In this document: piece after piece, positions 1-6,227 of the stretch
Numbering within the stretch: the first letter of the stretch is position 1
Layout of the letters: the number at the start of each line of letters is the position of its first letter
Assembly (NCBI GenBank): GCA_022730015.1
Contig: DZBU01000007.1
Location: forward strand, 1-47,130
Direction: 5' to 3'
From: Candidatus Elulimicrobium sp.
GTDB lineage: Bacteria > Patescibacteriota > Minisyncoccia > Phycocordibacterales > UBA918
DNA length: 47,130 bases
The notes under the pieces: generated by a model
Databases searched by the model: none
What the model saw: the letters and a program-made list of their open reading frames with translations, nothing else
Told to the model about the DNA's origin: nothing
Position numbers and translations under genes: made by a program

Positions 1-14
1 GCTTCACAAAACTA

Positions 15-40
15 AAAAACAGCATGCAGGTGCTGTTTTT
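15..40 (-). terminator. Terminator after tRNA-Gly
   Basis: A 10-bp perfect stem with a 6-base loop has an A-tract on one side and a T-tract on the other. It lies 13 bases past the 3' end of the minus-strand tRNA-Gly gene and would also work for plus-strand transcripts. Confidence 0.8.
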
Positions 41-52
41 CTTAACGTTTTG

Positions 53-123
53 TGCGGGCGAGAGGAATCGAACCCCCAACTACTGCTTGGAAGGCAGTCG
101 TTTTACCACTAAACTACGCCCGC
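53..123 (-). tRNA. tRNA-Gly (anticodon TCC)
   Basis: On the minus strand the cloverleaf is complete. It has a 7-bp acceptor stem GCGGGCG/CGCCCGC, a 4-bp D stem (GTTT/AAAC), a 5-bp anticodon stem ACTGC/GCAGT with loop CTTCCAA (anticodon TCC, glycine), a 4-base variable loop, a 5-bp T stem with loop TTCGATT, and discriminator A. CCA is not encoded: CAA follows, so CCA must be added after transcription. A terminator follows directly. Confidence 0.96.
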
Positions 124-161
124 GAGCGAGTAAGATAATGCTAAGCTTGCTTGGACATTAG

Positions 162-181
162 CCTTACGAGCGAAGCGGCCG
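162..181 (+). repeat. Dispersed GC-rich repeat, copy A (partial)
   Basis: The 20 bases CTTA(C/G)(G/T)AG..AAGCGGCCG resemble 19394-19412 and, more weakly, 17588-17603. The segment lies beside an imperfect hairpin (GTAAG 130-134 with CTTAC 163-167; TAATG 136-140 with CATTA 156-160) between the tRNA promoter and tRNA-Gly. The similarity is short and was judged by eye. Confidence 0.35.
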
Positions 182-258
182 TATCGTTAGATACACCCGC
201 AAGAAGATAAAGTGCTCACAATATTTCTATCTCGCTACTCCAAAACTGAAGTCCCACC

Positions 259-286
259 ATCCTAGCATACCCAACTAAGATTTCAA
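259..286 (-). promoter_or_regulatory. Putative promoter of tRNA-Gly
   Basis: On the minus strand a -35 TTGAAA (286-281) is followed after 16 bases by TAGGAT (264-259). Transcription from here would give a leader of about 130 bases before the mature tRNA. The rest of the gene-free stretch 124-286 holds only the hairpin near 130-167. Confidence 0.45.
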
Positions 287-370
287 TCAGTAATGCAAAA
301 GCCCCTGGCTAAGGGACTTTTGCGTTGTGGTGGGAAATAGCAAAGGAATACTCCTTATATTTCCGTTCAT
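287..370 (-). CDS. Possible 27-residue peptide with promoter and SD
   Basis: A short minus-strand reading frame (MNGNIRSIPLL...GLLHY) has better initiation signals than most genes nearby. A GGAGGT SD sits 8 bases before the ATG and an extended -10 TGCTATAAT lies just upstream. The peptide has no recognisable domain. Its 3' half spans an RNA hairpin (GCAAAAG...CTTTTGC, 297-325), so it could be a leader or attenuator peptide for what lies downstream (tRNA-Gly) or an independent micro-gene. No homologue is known to me; the coding call rests on the signals alone. Confidence 0.4.
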   Translation of the reverse strand: MNGNIRSIPLLFPTTTQKSLSQGLLHY

Positions 371-395
371 AGCGTATTACCTCCGCTACCTGAAA

Positions 396-404
396 ATTAT
401 AGCA
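396..404 (-). promoter_or_regulatory. Extended -10 promoter of the 27-residue ORF
   Basis: The minus strand reads TGC-TATAAT, a consensus extended -10. No good -35 is visible upstream, where the sequence is the T-rich tail of the hup terminator. Confidence 0.55.
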
Positions 405-424
405 TAGCTAGGAAAAGAAAAGAA

Positions 425-458
425 AAAGCGGGCAGGGCCGAAGGCCCCGCCCGCTTTT
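425..458 (-). terminator. Terminator of hup
   Basis: A GC-rich hairpin (AAAAGCGGGC...GCCCGCTTTT, loop in GGCCGAAGGCC) lies 15 bases beyond the hup stop and is followed on the minus strand by a long T-rich run. Confidence 0.85.
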
Positions 459-473
459 AATAAGAAACAGTAA

Positions 474-746
474 TTACTTCACTGCATCCTTGAGAGCCTT
501 CGCTGCACGGAACTTTGGTACGCGCATTGCTGGCACCTTTACGGTCTCACCAGTGCGTGGGTTACGAGCTTCACGTGAAGCACGCATCTTTGCTTCGAAG
601 ATACCAAATCCTGCGACTGATACCTGTGAACCGTCCTTCATGGCTGCTTCAATGCTGCCAAACACTGCGTCGACAGCGCGCTCGGCGTCTGCCTTAGTGG
701 TGTCGAGAACCTCGTGCACTTTGCTGATGATGTCTGCTTTGTTCAT
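474..746 (-). CDS. hup: HU family DNA-binding protein
   Basis: The 90-residue protein is the usual length for HU, a small dimeric nucleoid protein that binds and bends DNA without strong sequence preference. It begins MNKADIISKV, has the alpha-helical dimerisation half, the GFGIFEAK segment, and the DNA-binding arm signature around residues 58-70 (REARNPRTGETV) with the conserved Pro of the arm tip. The C-terminus KFRAAKALKDAV is typical. The gene stands alone, with its own promoter (TTGCAG-16-TATAAT) and terminator. No SD precedes the ATG, as for most housekeeping genes here. Confidence 0.96.
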   Translation of the reverse strand: MNKADIISKVHEVLDTTKADAERAVDAVFGSIEAAMKDGSQVSVAGFGIFEAKMRASREARNPRTGETVKVPAMRVPKFRAAKALKDAVK

Positions 747-827
747 AGATCTGAAATTTAAATTCTATGCGTTTAAAATTGTGGTGAGCGATAACTCAAG
801 CACGGTGCCGTAAATTGGCTTGAAAAC

Positions 828-855
828 ATTATATAGCAAGGCTTTTCTCCTGCAA
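828..855 (-). promoter_or_regulatory. Promoter of hup
   Basis: On the minus strand TTGCAG (855-850) is followed after 16 bases by a consensus TATAAT (833-828). The expected start near 821 gives a leader of about 75 bases. Confidence 0.7.
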
Positions 856-912
856 CGACTACACAAATGAATATCGTGTGGTGTAATTTATTTTTGGTAG
901 TTAATGGAAAAA

Positions 913-1089
913 GCACCTGACCTACTTTCTCGAGACACGAATGAAGAAAATTACGGAGCTAAGCGACAATAATTTTCAAATGCCAGAATTTATTCTCTTC
1001 TTGAGTGAATTCTGACCAAGTTCTCTGCTCAGAATTGCTAGACGCTATTCCTCCGCAAGGTCTCTTAAAAGTAGGTCGGGCGCTTTTTT
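913..1089. other. Long-range stem-loop, candidate structured RNA
   Basis: A 16-bp stem with one mismatch (913-928 with 1068-1083) encloses about 140 bases. Nested inside are GAGAC/GTCTC (932-936 with 1059-1063), an 8-bp stem GAAAATTA/TAATTTTC (about 946-977) and a 7-bp stem CAGAATT/AATTCTG. A-runs and T-runs flank the outer stem, so it could end transcription on either strand. It lies directly after the rny stop and before hup, and fills most of the gene-free stretch 747-1099. It is far larger than the ordinary terminators in this window. Confidence 0.5.
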
Positions 1090-1099
1090 ATGACACTAA

Positions 1100-2632
1100 C
1101 TACCGCGCGTAACTCACTACTCGCGTCTCCCGAATGACATGCACCTTGATCTCACCTGGGTAGCGCAGCTGCGCCTCAATGTTCGTAGCTATGGTGCGCG
1201 CTAAGGTATTTGTCTCAAAATCATTGAGTGCGGTTGGATTGACGAGCACGCGAATCTCCCGACCAGCGGCAATAGCAAACGCTTTCTCAACACCAACCAA
1301 GCTAGTGGCGATATTTTCAAGATCAGATAAACGTTTGATGTAGTTCTCGAGTGAATCACGACGCGCACCTGGGCGACCACCAGAGATAGCATCAGCTACC
1401 TGCACGATGATGGATTCTGGTGTGTCGTATGGATACTCTTCATGGTGCGCACGCATGGCGTGAATGACCGCGTCATTCACTCCATATTTCTCAAGGATGC
1501 GAATACCAATTTCCACATGAGTGCCAGCCACTTCATGGCTCACGGTCTTGCCGATGTCATGGAGAAGTGCACCCGCTCGCGCTACAGCTGGATCGGCGCC
1601 GACCTCCTCTGCAATGATGCTCGAGATATGGGCCATTTCAACCGAGTGCCAAAGTACATTTTGACCATAGCTCGTACGGAAGTGTAGGCGACCAAGAATG
1701 GTCACTAGGTCGGGATGCAGGTTCGGCACGTTGGCTTCATAACAAGCCTTCTCTCCCATAGCACGCACGGTCTTGGCAACTTCAGCGCGGGCTTTTTCAA
1801 CCACCTCCTCGATCTTGGCGGGTTGAATGCGTCCATCTTTAAGAAGCGCCTCGAGCGCCACGCGAGCAATCTCGCGACGGATCGGATCAAAGGAAGAAAG
1901 GACGATGTATCCAGGGGATTCATCAATAAGAACGTCGACGCCAGTCGCATGTTCAAAAGCGCGGACGTTTCGTCCTTCTTTACCAATGACCTTGCCTTTC
2001 AGGTCGTCGCTTGGGATCTCGACATGGGCGGTCATCAGGCTCGGTGCCATGGTATTACCGAGACGATGAACAGCCGCCAAAAGGATGTTCTGCGCTTTGG
2101 CTTCGTATTGTTCTTCAGAAAAGCGTTCGAGCTTCATGAGGCGTGTACTAAGGTCCTCTGCTCGTTCGACCTCCACTTTTTTAATGATGTGCTCGAAGGC
2201 TTCTTCTTTAGAAATGCCAGCTACCTCGGCGATCTTTTTATCAATATCGTCTTTTCGTTCATCAAGTTGCGCTTTGATCGATTTGATCTGCTCGACTTTG
2301 GTGCGCAGATCTTCCTTTTGTGAATCTAGTTCGATCTGTCGTTCGTCGAGGACTTCTTCTCGTTTCGAGAGTCGTTCTTCCTTCTGCTCAAGTTTTTCCT
2401 CCAGGTGCTTTCGCTCAGTTTTCGCTTCGTTCTCGATCTTTTCGGCCTTTGCCTCTGCTTCCTCCACTACCGACAAAGCCTTCCGTTCGGCTGCTATCTC
2501 GCGCTCTTTGATCGTCAGTTCCAGTGAATTCCGCTTGGACTGAGCGTGTAGATATCGTGCCGCATAACCAACTGCAATACCGAGAAACAAAGCGCCAACC
2601 AGCAAAACCGCAAAAATAAGGGGTGTTGGCAT
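1100..2632 (-). CDS. rny: Ribonuclease Y
   Basis: RNase Y is a membrane-anchored endoribonuclease that starts mRNA decay. The 510-residue protein has the full family layout: one N-terminal membrane helix (residues 4-24), a long charged coiled coil (about 30-190), a KH domain with the GKVIGKEGRN loop, and an HD hydrolase domain with ALLHDIGK. The chosen ATG gives the typical short MPTPLIF lead into the helix; a frame 34 codons longer adds nothing family-like. No SD is present. A palindrome lies 31 bases upstream, and the stop is followed by the structured element at 913-1083. Confidence 0.95.
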   Translation of the reverse strand: MPTPLIFAVLLVGALFLGIAVGYAARYLHAQSKRNSLELTIKEREIAAERKALSVVEEAEAKAEKIENEAKTERKHLEEKLEQKEERLSKREEVLDERQIELDSQKEDLRTKVEQIKSIKAQLDERKDDIDKKIAEVAGISKEEAFEHIIKKVEVERAEDLSTRLMKLERFSEEQYEAKAQNILLAAVHRLGNTMAPSLMTAHVEIPSDDLKGKVIGKEGRNVRAFEHATGVDVLIDESPGYIVLSSFDPIRREIARVALEALLKDGRIQPAKIEEVVEKARAEVAKTVRAMGEKACYEANVPNLHPDLVTILGRLHFRTSYGQNVLWHSVEMAHISSIIAEEVGADPAVARAGALLHDIGKTVSHEVAGTHVEIGIRILEKYGVNDAVIHAMRAHHEEYPYDTPESIIVQVADAISGGRPGARRDSLENYIKRLSDLENIATSLVGVEKAFAIAAGREIRVLVNPTALNDFETNTLARTIATNIEAQLRYPGEIKVHVIRETRVVSYAR

Positions 2633-2662
2633 GCAATTATTTCTTATGTTGTTCGTAAATCC

Positions 2663-2681
2663 AGTACATTTTAACTGTACT
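2663..2681. promoter_or_regulatory. Palindrome upstream of rny
   Basis: The perfect inverted repeat AGTACA-7-TGTACT flanks a possible -10 (minus TTAAAAT). Its position in the gap between divergent rny and the gene at 2852 suggests an operator, but no regulator is evident. Confidence 0.35.
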
Positions 2682-2851
2682 AGAGAGTCGGGGGTTTGTA
2701 AAACAGCGGCGGGGTTGCATCTTCTCAGGTGCATTGAAGACTGAATGGTGGGTCGCTGAAAGCAAATATCTGACTGCGCAGTGAATAGTTGCCATTTGTG
2801 AAGAAAGATGGCATCTTGTGAGCGGACTAGTTTTTATACAAAGGGGGAAAC

Positions 2852-3175
2852 ATGGAAACAATGACCATTGAAGAACTTTCGAATCTAGACATTCGCGACC
2901 TACTTGTCGAATCCGGATGCCCACTAGAAGGTTTTACCATCAGTCGTGATGACTTTAGTTCAATTCGGATCATCGCGGTGCAGTATTTAGCGAAAGAAAA
3001 AGTCAGTCTTGAAAAGGCTCTGCAGTGGGCATTCTTCAAACGAATGGAATTCACTGGACGGATGGAGACTGTCTTACGTGCGGTCAGCGATCACGAGCGG
3101 CACACACTGTCTGCGGTCGCTTTTACTAATGACCAGATCCCTCAGAAAAATGGAAAGTATCCCCATTCTGTGTGA
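2852..3175 (+). CDS. Unrecognised 107-residue protein
   Basis: I do not recognise this family. The protein is acidic at the N-terminus, soluble, and probably alpha-helical (two or three helices around residues 30-80), with one Cys and no membrane segment or signal peptide. The start is well supported by a strong SD (AAAGGGGG, 4 bases before the ATG), rare among housekeeping genes here. It stands alone, divergent from rny, and is closed by its own terminator, so it is a separately regulated gene. It belongs to the SD-led small orphans also seen at 3990, 20755, 26818, 27281, 36071 and 46271. Confidence 0.75.
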   Translation: METMTIEELSNLDIRDLLVESGCPLEGFTISRDDFSSIRIIAVQYLAKEKVSLEKALQWAFFKRMEFTGRMETVLRAVSDHERHTLSAVAFTNDQIPQKNGKYPHSV

Positions 3176-3178
3176 TAC

Positions 3179-3217
3179 AAAAATCCCCGGTGCCATAATT
3201 GGCTGTCGGGGATTTTT
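3179..3217 (+). terminator. Terminator
   Basis: An 11-bp stem AAAAATCCCCG/CGGGGATTTTT with a 17-base loop follows the stop at 3175. It can serve both the plus-strand gene and minus-strand clpP. Confidence 0.85.
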
Positions 3218-3251
3218 ATAGGGTTGCCGCTGCTTTGGGTGGGAGGAGTAT

Positions 3252-3860
3252 TTACGAATAGATCTTATCTACAATACCGTATTTCACCGCCTCTTCGGCA
3301 TCCATGAAGAAGTCACGATCTGTGTCTTTCTCGATCTGCTTGAGGGACTGCTTGGTTGCTTTAGCGAGCATGCTGTTGAGCCGATTCTTGGTCTTCACAA
3401 TGTGCTTGGCAGTAATTTCAATATCGCTCGCCTGACCTTGCGCACCACCCCACGGCTGATGGATCATTACTTCAGCATTAGGAAGTACAAAACGCTTGCC
3501 GCGGGCTCCCTGCGAGAGAATGATCGATCCCATAGACGCTGCCATTCCTACGCACACAGTCGCAACATCAGGCTTGATGTGGTTCATGGTGTCAACAATC
3601 GAAAGCCCAGCGGTTACACTTCCACCAGGTGAGTTAACGTAAAGGAAGATGTCTTTTTTTGGATCTTCTGCCTCTAGGAAGAGTAGTTGGGCCACAATAA
3701 GACTAGCTGTGTAATCTTCGATCGGACCGGTTACAAAGATAATCCGCTCTTTAAGAAGGCGAGAGTAAATATCAAACGCACGTTCTCCGCCAACGGTCTT
3801 TTCAATGACCATTGGGACGAGAGTAGCTTGTGGCAGGTCGTTGTGTTTTTCGGGTTTCAT
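3252..3860 (-). CDS. clpP: ATP-dependent Clp protease proteolytic subunit
   Basis: ClpP is the barrel-forming serine peptidase that degrades proteins unfolded by ClpX or ClpA/C ATPases. The 202-residue protein has the full catalytic triad: Ser109 in GMAASMGS, His134 in VMIHQP and Asp183 in TDRDFFM, plus the NSPGGSV oxyanion loop (residues 76-82). Length is normal. The chosen ATG (MKPEKHN) has no SD; an upstream in-frame extension looks non-coding. No Clp ATPase lies in the window. The gene is monocistronic. Confidence 0.97.
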   Translation of the reverse strand: MKPEKHNDLPQATLVPMVIEKTVGGERAFDIYSRLLKERIIFVTGPIEDYTASLIVAQLLFLEAEDPKKDIFLYVNSPGGSVTAGLSIVDTMNHIKPDVATVCVGMAASMGSIILSQGARGKRFVLPNAEVMIHQPWGGAQGQASDIEITAKHIVKTKNRLNSMLAKATKQSLKQIEKDTDRDFFMDAEEAVKYGIVDKIYS

Positions 3861-3950
3861 AATTTGTTTCAAATTTTCAGATTCACTAGTTGGTACTCGC
3901 GTATCGTAACAAAATTGCAGAAAAAGCAAAGCTTTCCGGTATAAATGAAA

Positions 3951-3974
3951 AGCCGCCTTACGAGAAAGGCGGCT
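3951..3974 (-). terminator. Terminator of the small Cys protein gene
   Basis: A 9-bp stem AGCCGCCTT/AAGGCGGCT is followed on the minus strand by TTTTCATTT. It lies 15 bases beyond the stop of the gene at 3990. Confidence 0.75.
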
Positions 3975-3989
3975 GGAGAAGCTGGAGTG

Positions 3990-4181
3990 TTACGCTTTCA
4001 GCGCAATGATCCGGCGTAGGGTTATGTAGGCGGGTGATTGCCGAGAAAGACAGTTTCCTTCGATTGCTGGACAGCGACCGTCGGACTTGCGGTTGTTACA
4101 GCGACTGTGTCCAGGCTTGCGGTTGCAGCTGAATGTAACTAGGATCGGGCTGAGTTGTTGCTCAACACTGGTACTAATCAT
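3990..4181 (-). CDS. Small four-Cys protein with C-N-x2-PGHS motif
   Basis: The 63-residue protein has no family I can name. Cysteines 19, 28, 37 and 44 are regularly spaced (C-x8-C-x8-C-x6-C), with P-G-H-S between the first two and a CP step at the third. Residues 19-48 match, position for position, residues 15-45 of the separate protein at 26818-27117. Shared elements are C-N-x2-P-G-H-S-x-C, an Arg three residues later, G-x-C-P, and C-x-S-(R/K)-Q. Four Cys and a His suggest a small metal-binding or redox fold (inference). A clear SD (GAAAGGGG) precedes the ATG, and its own promoter element and terminator flank it. Confidence 0.75.
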   Translation of the reverse strand: MISTSVEQQLSPILVTFSCNRKPGHSRCNNRKSDGRCPAIEGNCLSRQSPAYITLRRIIALKA

Positions 4182-4201
4182 TTTATGGCCCCTTTCATCG
4201 G

Positions 4202-4216
4202 TATATAAAGAACAAT
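4202..4216 (-). promoter_or_regulatory. ATTGTTCTTTATATA promoter element
   Basis: This 15-base sequence upstream of the four-Cys gene contains a TATATA -10. It recurs exactly at 38641-38655 and nearly at 38673-38687, before a 40-residue membrane peptide gene. It may be a shared promoter or activator site. Confidence 0.4.
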
Positions 4217-4241
4217 GCTATTTTGTTCAGAAACAAAAATT

Positions 4242-4256
4242 CCCGGTCGAGCCGGG
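4242..4256 (-). terminator. Weak terminator-like hairpin
   Basis: CCCGG/CCGGG with a 5-base loop is followed on the minus strand by AATTTTTG. It could insulate the four-Cys gene from read-through from the tig side. Confidence 0.4.
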
Positions 4257-4355
4257 TGTCTCATGACAATTTGTCCCTGGCTCCTACACACCAACACCAG
4301 TCAAACAGATTCGCTTTCTCGAAAGAGCAAGGAAAGGGTTTAATAAAGATGCGGT

Positions 4356-4369
4356 ATGCACATGTGCAT
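4356..4369. other. 14-base palindrome in the 4182-4537 gap
   Basis: ATGCACATGTGCAT is a perfect palindrome and could be a regulator site. Apart from this, the hairpins listed separately and a short CTTTC/GAAAG hairpin near 4313-4324, I see no gene between 4182 and 4537. Confidence 0.3.
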
Positions 4370-4378
4370 CATAATCAA

Positions 4379-4404
4379 AAAGACCAGTTTTGCAACTGGT
4401 CTTT
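4379..4404 (-). terminator. Second terminator downstream of tig
   Basis: The 11-bp perfect stem AAAGACCAGTT/AACTGGTCTTT with loop TTGC ends in T-rich sequence on the minus strand. It backs up the larger element at 4430-4528. Confidence 0.75.
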
Positions 4405-4429
4405 GGTGTTAATCAAGATTTTTCAAAAA

Positions 4430-4528
4430 ACCGGTCAACATTGCTTTCTTCAGACAGGGATCAAGTCCTATGCTCAGCCGTTTAGGAGACGGCTTCCGCA
4501 ATGTCTTCAGAAAGCATTGTTGACCGGT
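4430..4528 (-). other. Branched stem-loop after tig, possible small RNA or complex terminator
   Basis: Arms 4430-4449 and 4509-4528 pair over 20 bp with one mismatch. On the minus strand the stem runs straight into TTTTTT, so it can terminate tig transcription. The 59-base apical region is itself structured, with AGCCGT/ACGGCT closing a 7-base loop and GACA/TGTC flanking it. It begins 10 bases after the tig stop. It lacks the SRP RNA signature and any tRNA-like arm. Confidence 0.55.
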
Positions 4529-4537
4529 CTACTACAA

Positions 4538-5662
4538 CTACTTTGACTCCAAGCTCTTCATTACAGCTTCATTGAGAAGGACCGAAGCGACGTAGAGGCG
4601 CACGCGGTGTTCGTCAGCGTCTTTAAAGCGTTCCATTAGCTCACTTGTCTGCTTGTTTACCTGCTCCATATCAGGAGTGATATTTTCTTTTTTAGCAATC
4701 TCGTTAAGAAGGAGTTGGAGTTTGGCGCGCGTTTCAGCTGCTGGAGTCCACTCCTTCTTAAGGTCTTCCTTAGTCTTTTTGATGTGGGTGAGATAGTCAT
4801 CCATCTTAAGATTGGCGCGCTCAAGGTCTTCCTCCATCTGGGCAAACATTTGGTTTATCTCCGAATCGATAAGGATCTGTGGGAGCTCCAATTCAGTCTT
4901 GGCAATGATGCCATCGGTAATATCTGCGCGGTGCTTGGCGGCGTTCTGCTGCTTCTTTTCAATCTCGAGGTGTTCTCGAAGCTTGGCTTTGAAATCAGCG
5001 ACAGTTTCAAACTGCCCAGGTTGACCAAGGGTTTTTACATACTCATCGGTGAGCTCAGGAAGCGGGGCGTCTTCCTTTTCGTCAGCCTCAGATTCTGGGG
5101 CAGGGAGGTCACTGTCGTCTGCCTTAGCGGCGGCTTTAGATTGGAGCCGTTCGTAAGCAGCTTTTTGACGCTGAATATCTTTGATCTGTTTTGCCAATTC
5201 TTCTTCGGTCACTTCGTCACTTGGGTGGTTAGTATTGACCTCCTTAGCGATCTTTTCATATTCGGGCAGCTCAAACTTTGGTAGGACAGCCACGGTTACA
5301 GTAAAAGCTAGGGGGTTTCCCGGTGCGATCTTGGTAATCTCGACTTTTGGATGACCAATAACCTCGAGTTTGTGCTCTTCTACTATATGTGGGTAGGCAT
5401 GAGCGATCGCTCGCTCTGCCATTTCAGCTAAAAGGGTCATTTCTCCGAGGTGTTTTTCTAATACTGGAGTTGGAATATGTCCTTTGCGGAAGCCTGGTAA
5501 GTCAACGTGCTTACCAAGTGCTACGAGAGCCGCGTTACGCTCACTTTGTAATTCCACATAGGGAAGTTCGCCGCTGATCTTGACTATCGAACCAGGGAGT
5601 GTCTCGATAGTAAATGCTTTCTTAAAGTCGACTTCGTGGTTGTGAGAATGTGATTGTGACAT
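4538..5662 (-). CDS. tig: Trigger factor without PPIase domain
   Basis: Trigger factor is the ribosome-docked chaperone that meets nascent chains. The N-terminal ribosome-binding domain is clear, with the GFRKGHIP signature at residues 57-64. The C-terminal helical arm domain follows from about residue 215. At 374 residues it is shorter than the usual 430 or so: where the FKBP-type PPIase domain normally sits (about 150-245) there is only a lysine-rich stretch and an acidic Ala/Pro/Glu linker (about 180-205). The first residues are His-rich (SHSHNH). No SD is present. Transcription probably ends in the element at 4430-4528. Confidence 0.93.
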   Translation of the reverse strand: MSQSHSHNHEVDFKKAFTIETLPGSIVKISGELPYVELQSERNAALVALGKHVDLPGFRKGHIPTPVLEKHLGEMTLLAEMAERAIAHAYPHIVEEHKLEVIGHPKVEITKIAPGNPLAFTVTVAVLPKFELPEYEKIAKEVNTNHPSDEVTEEELAKQIKDIQRQKAAYERLQSKAAAKADDSDLPAPESEADEKEDAPLPELTDEYVKTLGQPGQFETVADFKAKLREHLEIEKKQQNAAKHRADITDGIIAKTELELPQILIDSEINQMFAQMEEDLERANLKMDDYLTHIKKTKEDLKKEWTPAAETRAKLQLLLNEIAKKENITPDMEQVNKQTSELMERFKDADEHRVRLYVASVLLNEAVMKSLESK

Positions 5663-5720
5663 AGTGTTCGCCAGTGTACGAAAGATTGCAGAAAATGCAA
5701 CTATTTTTTAGCAACTAAAA

Positions 5721-5771
5721 AACCAGCGAGATTTGCAGGGCCTTTGTGACCAGATGCAAATCTCGCTGGTT
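5721..5771 (-). terminator. Terminator between tig and the gene at 5781
   Basis: A perfect 17-bp stem AACCAGCGAGATTTGCA with a 17-base loop has A/T runs on both sides. Confidence 0.85.
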
Positions 5772-5780
5772 TACGTTGTC

Positions 5781-6194
5781 TTACTCTAGTGACGCTTCAA
5801 GTTCAGTCTCGATATTTTGCAGTTCAGCATCAAGGCTATCAAGATTAGTTGCCTCGAGATCTGCTTCTATAGCACTCAGTTCGTCTGAAGGACTGGTTAC
5901 CAACATCATGTCAGTTTGGGCTTCAGCCGTGGTGCTTTCTGGTTCGTTGTTCTGTTCGGGAGTTGGACGAGCAACTTCAGGTGTGGAAAGGGCGGGGGTG
6001 GTGGTCAGTGTGCTGAACCAGTAGTACATGCCTCCGAGTATCAGTACTAAAAGCAAAGCAAGAATAAGAAGAAGTGGGCCGCTAATGATACTTGATCCTG
6101 CATCAGCATCAGGTGCTTGGAGGGCACCATTTTTTGGCATTTTCATTTCTAGACCTTCGAAGTTTGGTTCTTGTATTTTGTGATCTTCTTGCAT
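5781..6194 (-). CDS. Single-pass membrane protein with acidic C-terminal tail
   Basis: I recognise no domain in this 137-residue protein. Residues 1-34 are polar, a strong membrane helix follows (about 35-60, LLLILALLLVLILGG), then a Thr/Pro/Glu-rich linker and a C-terminal helix rich in Glu, Asp and Leu (about 105-137). This is probably a cytoplasm-in, tail-out or envelope-tethered coiled-coil protein. It lies 33 bases downstream of the secreted coiled-coil protein at 6228, so the two likely form an operon of envelope proteins. No SD is seen. Confidence 0.75.
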   Translation of the reverse strand: MQEDHKIQEPNFEGLEMKMPKNGALQAPDADAGSSIISGPLLLILALLLVLILGGMYYWFSTLTTTPALSTPEVARPTPEQNNEPESTTAEAQTDMMLVTSPSDELSAIEADLEATNLDSLDAELQNIETELEASLE

Positions 6195-6227
6195 ACGTTA
6201 TATGAGATTAGAGATTGATCAAGGTTG

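Noticed and set aside
904-972. tmRNA-like tag frame: a 22-codon frame (ATG at 904) contains TNEENYGAKRQ followed by TAA, resembling the NDENY part of tmRNA tags, inside the structured element 913-1083.
   Set aside because: No tRNA-like acceptor or T-arm (TTCRA) is found at either end or nearby, the tag lacks the usual hydrophobic LAA-type end, and no promoter or SD precedes the ATG. Chance similarity is the simpler reading.
2085-2543. Long Ser-rich frames antisense to rny, and similar Ser/Arg-rich antisense frames over nusA, fusA, tuf and rplB.
   Set aside because: Their composition is what the complement of acidic or lysine-rich helices gives. They lack start signals and overlap proteins with clear homology.
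4182-4268. A 28-codon minus-strand frame whose stop overlaps the start of the four-Cys gene.
   Set aside because: It crosses a terminator-like hairpin and the ATTGTTCTTTATATA promoter element, with no SD at a usable distance.
4430-4528. SRP (4.5S) RNA in the tig 3' hairpin, suggested by size and a rod-like closing stem.
   Set aside because: The conserved GGAA tetraloop domain with its symmetric internal loop (GTCAGG...AGCAG) is absent.
4223-4546. A 107-codon plus-strand frame across the gap downstream of tig.
   Set aside because: It runs through two terminator hairpins and the branched stem-loop, has no protein-like composition, and its start lies in the promoter of the opposite gene.
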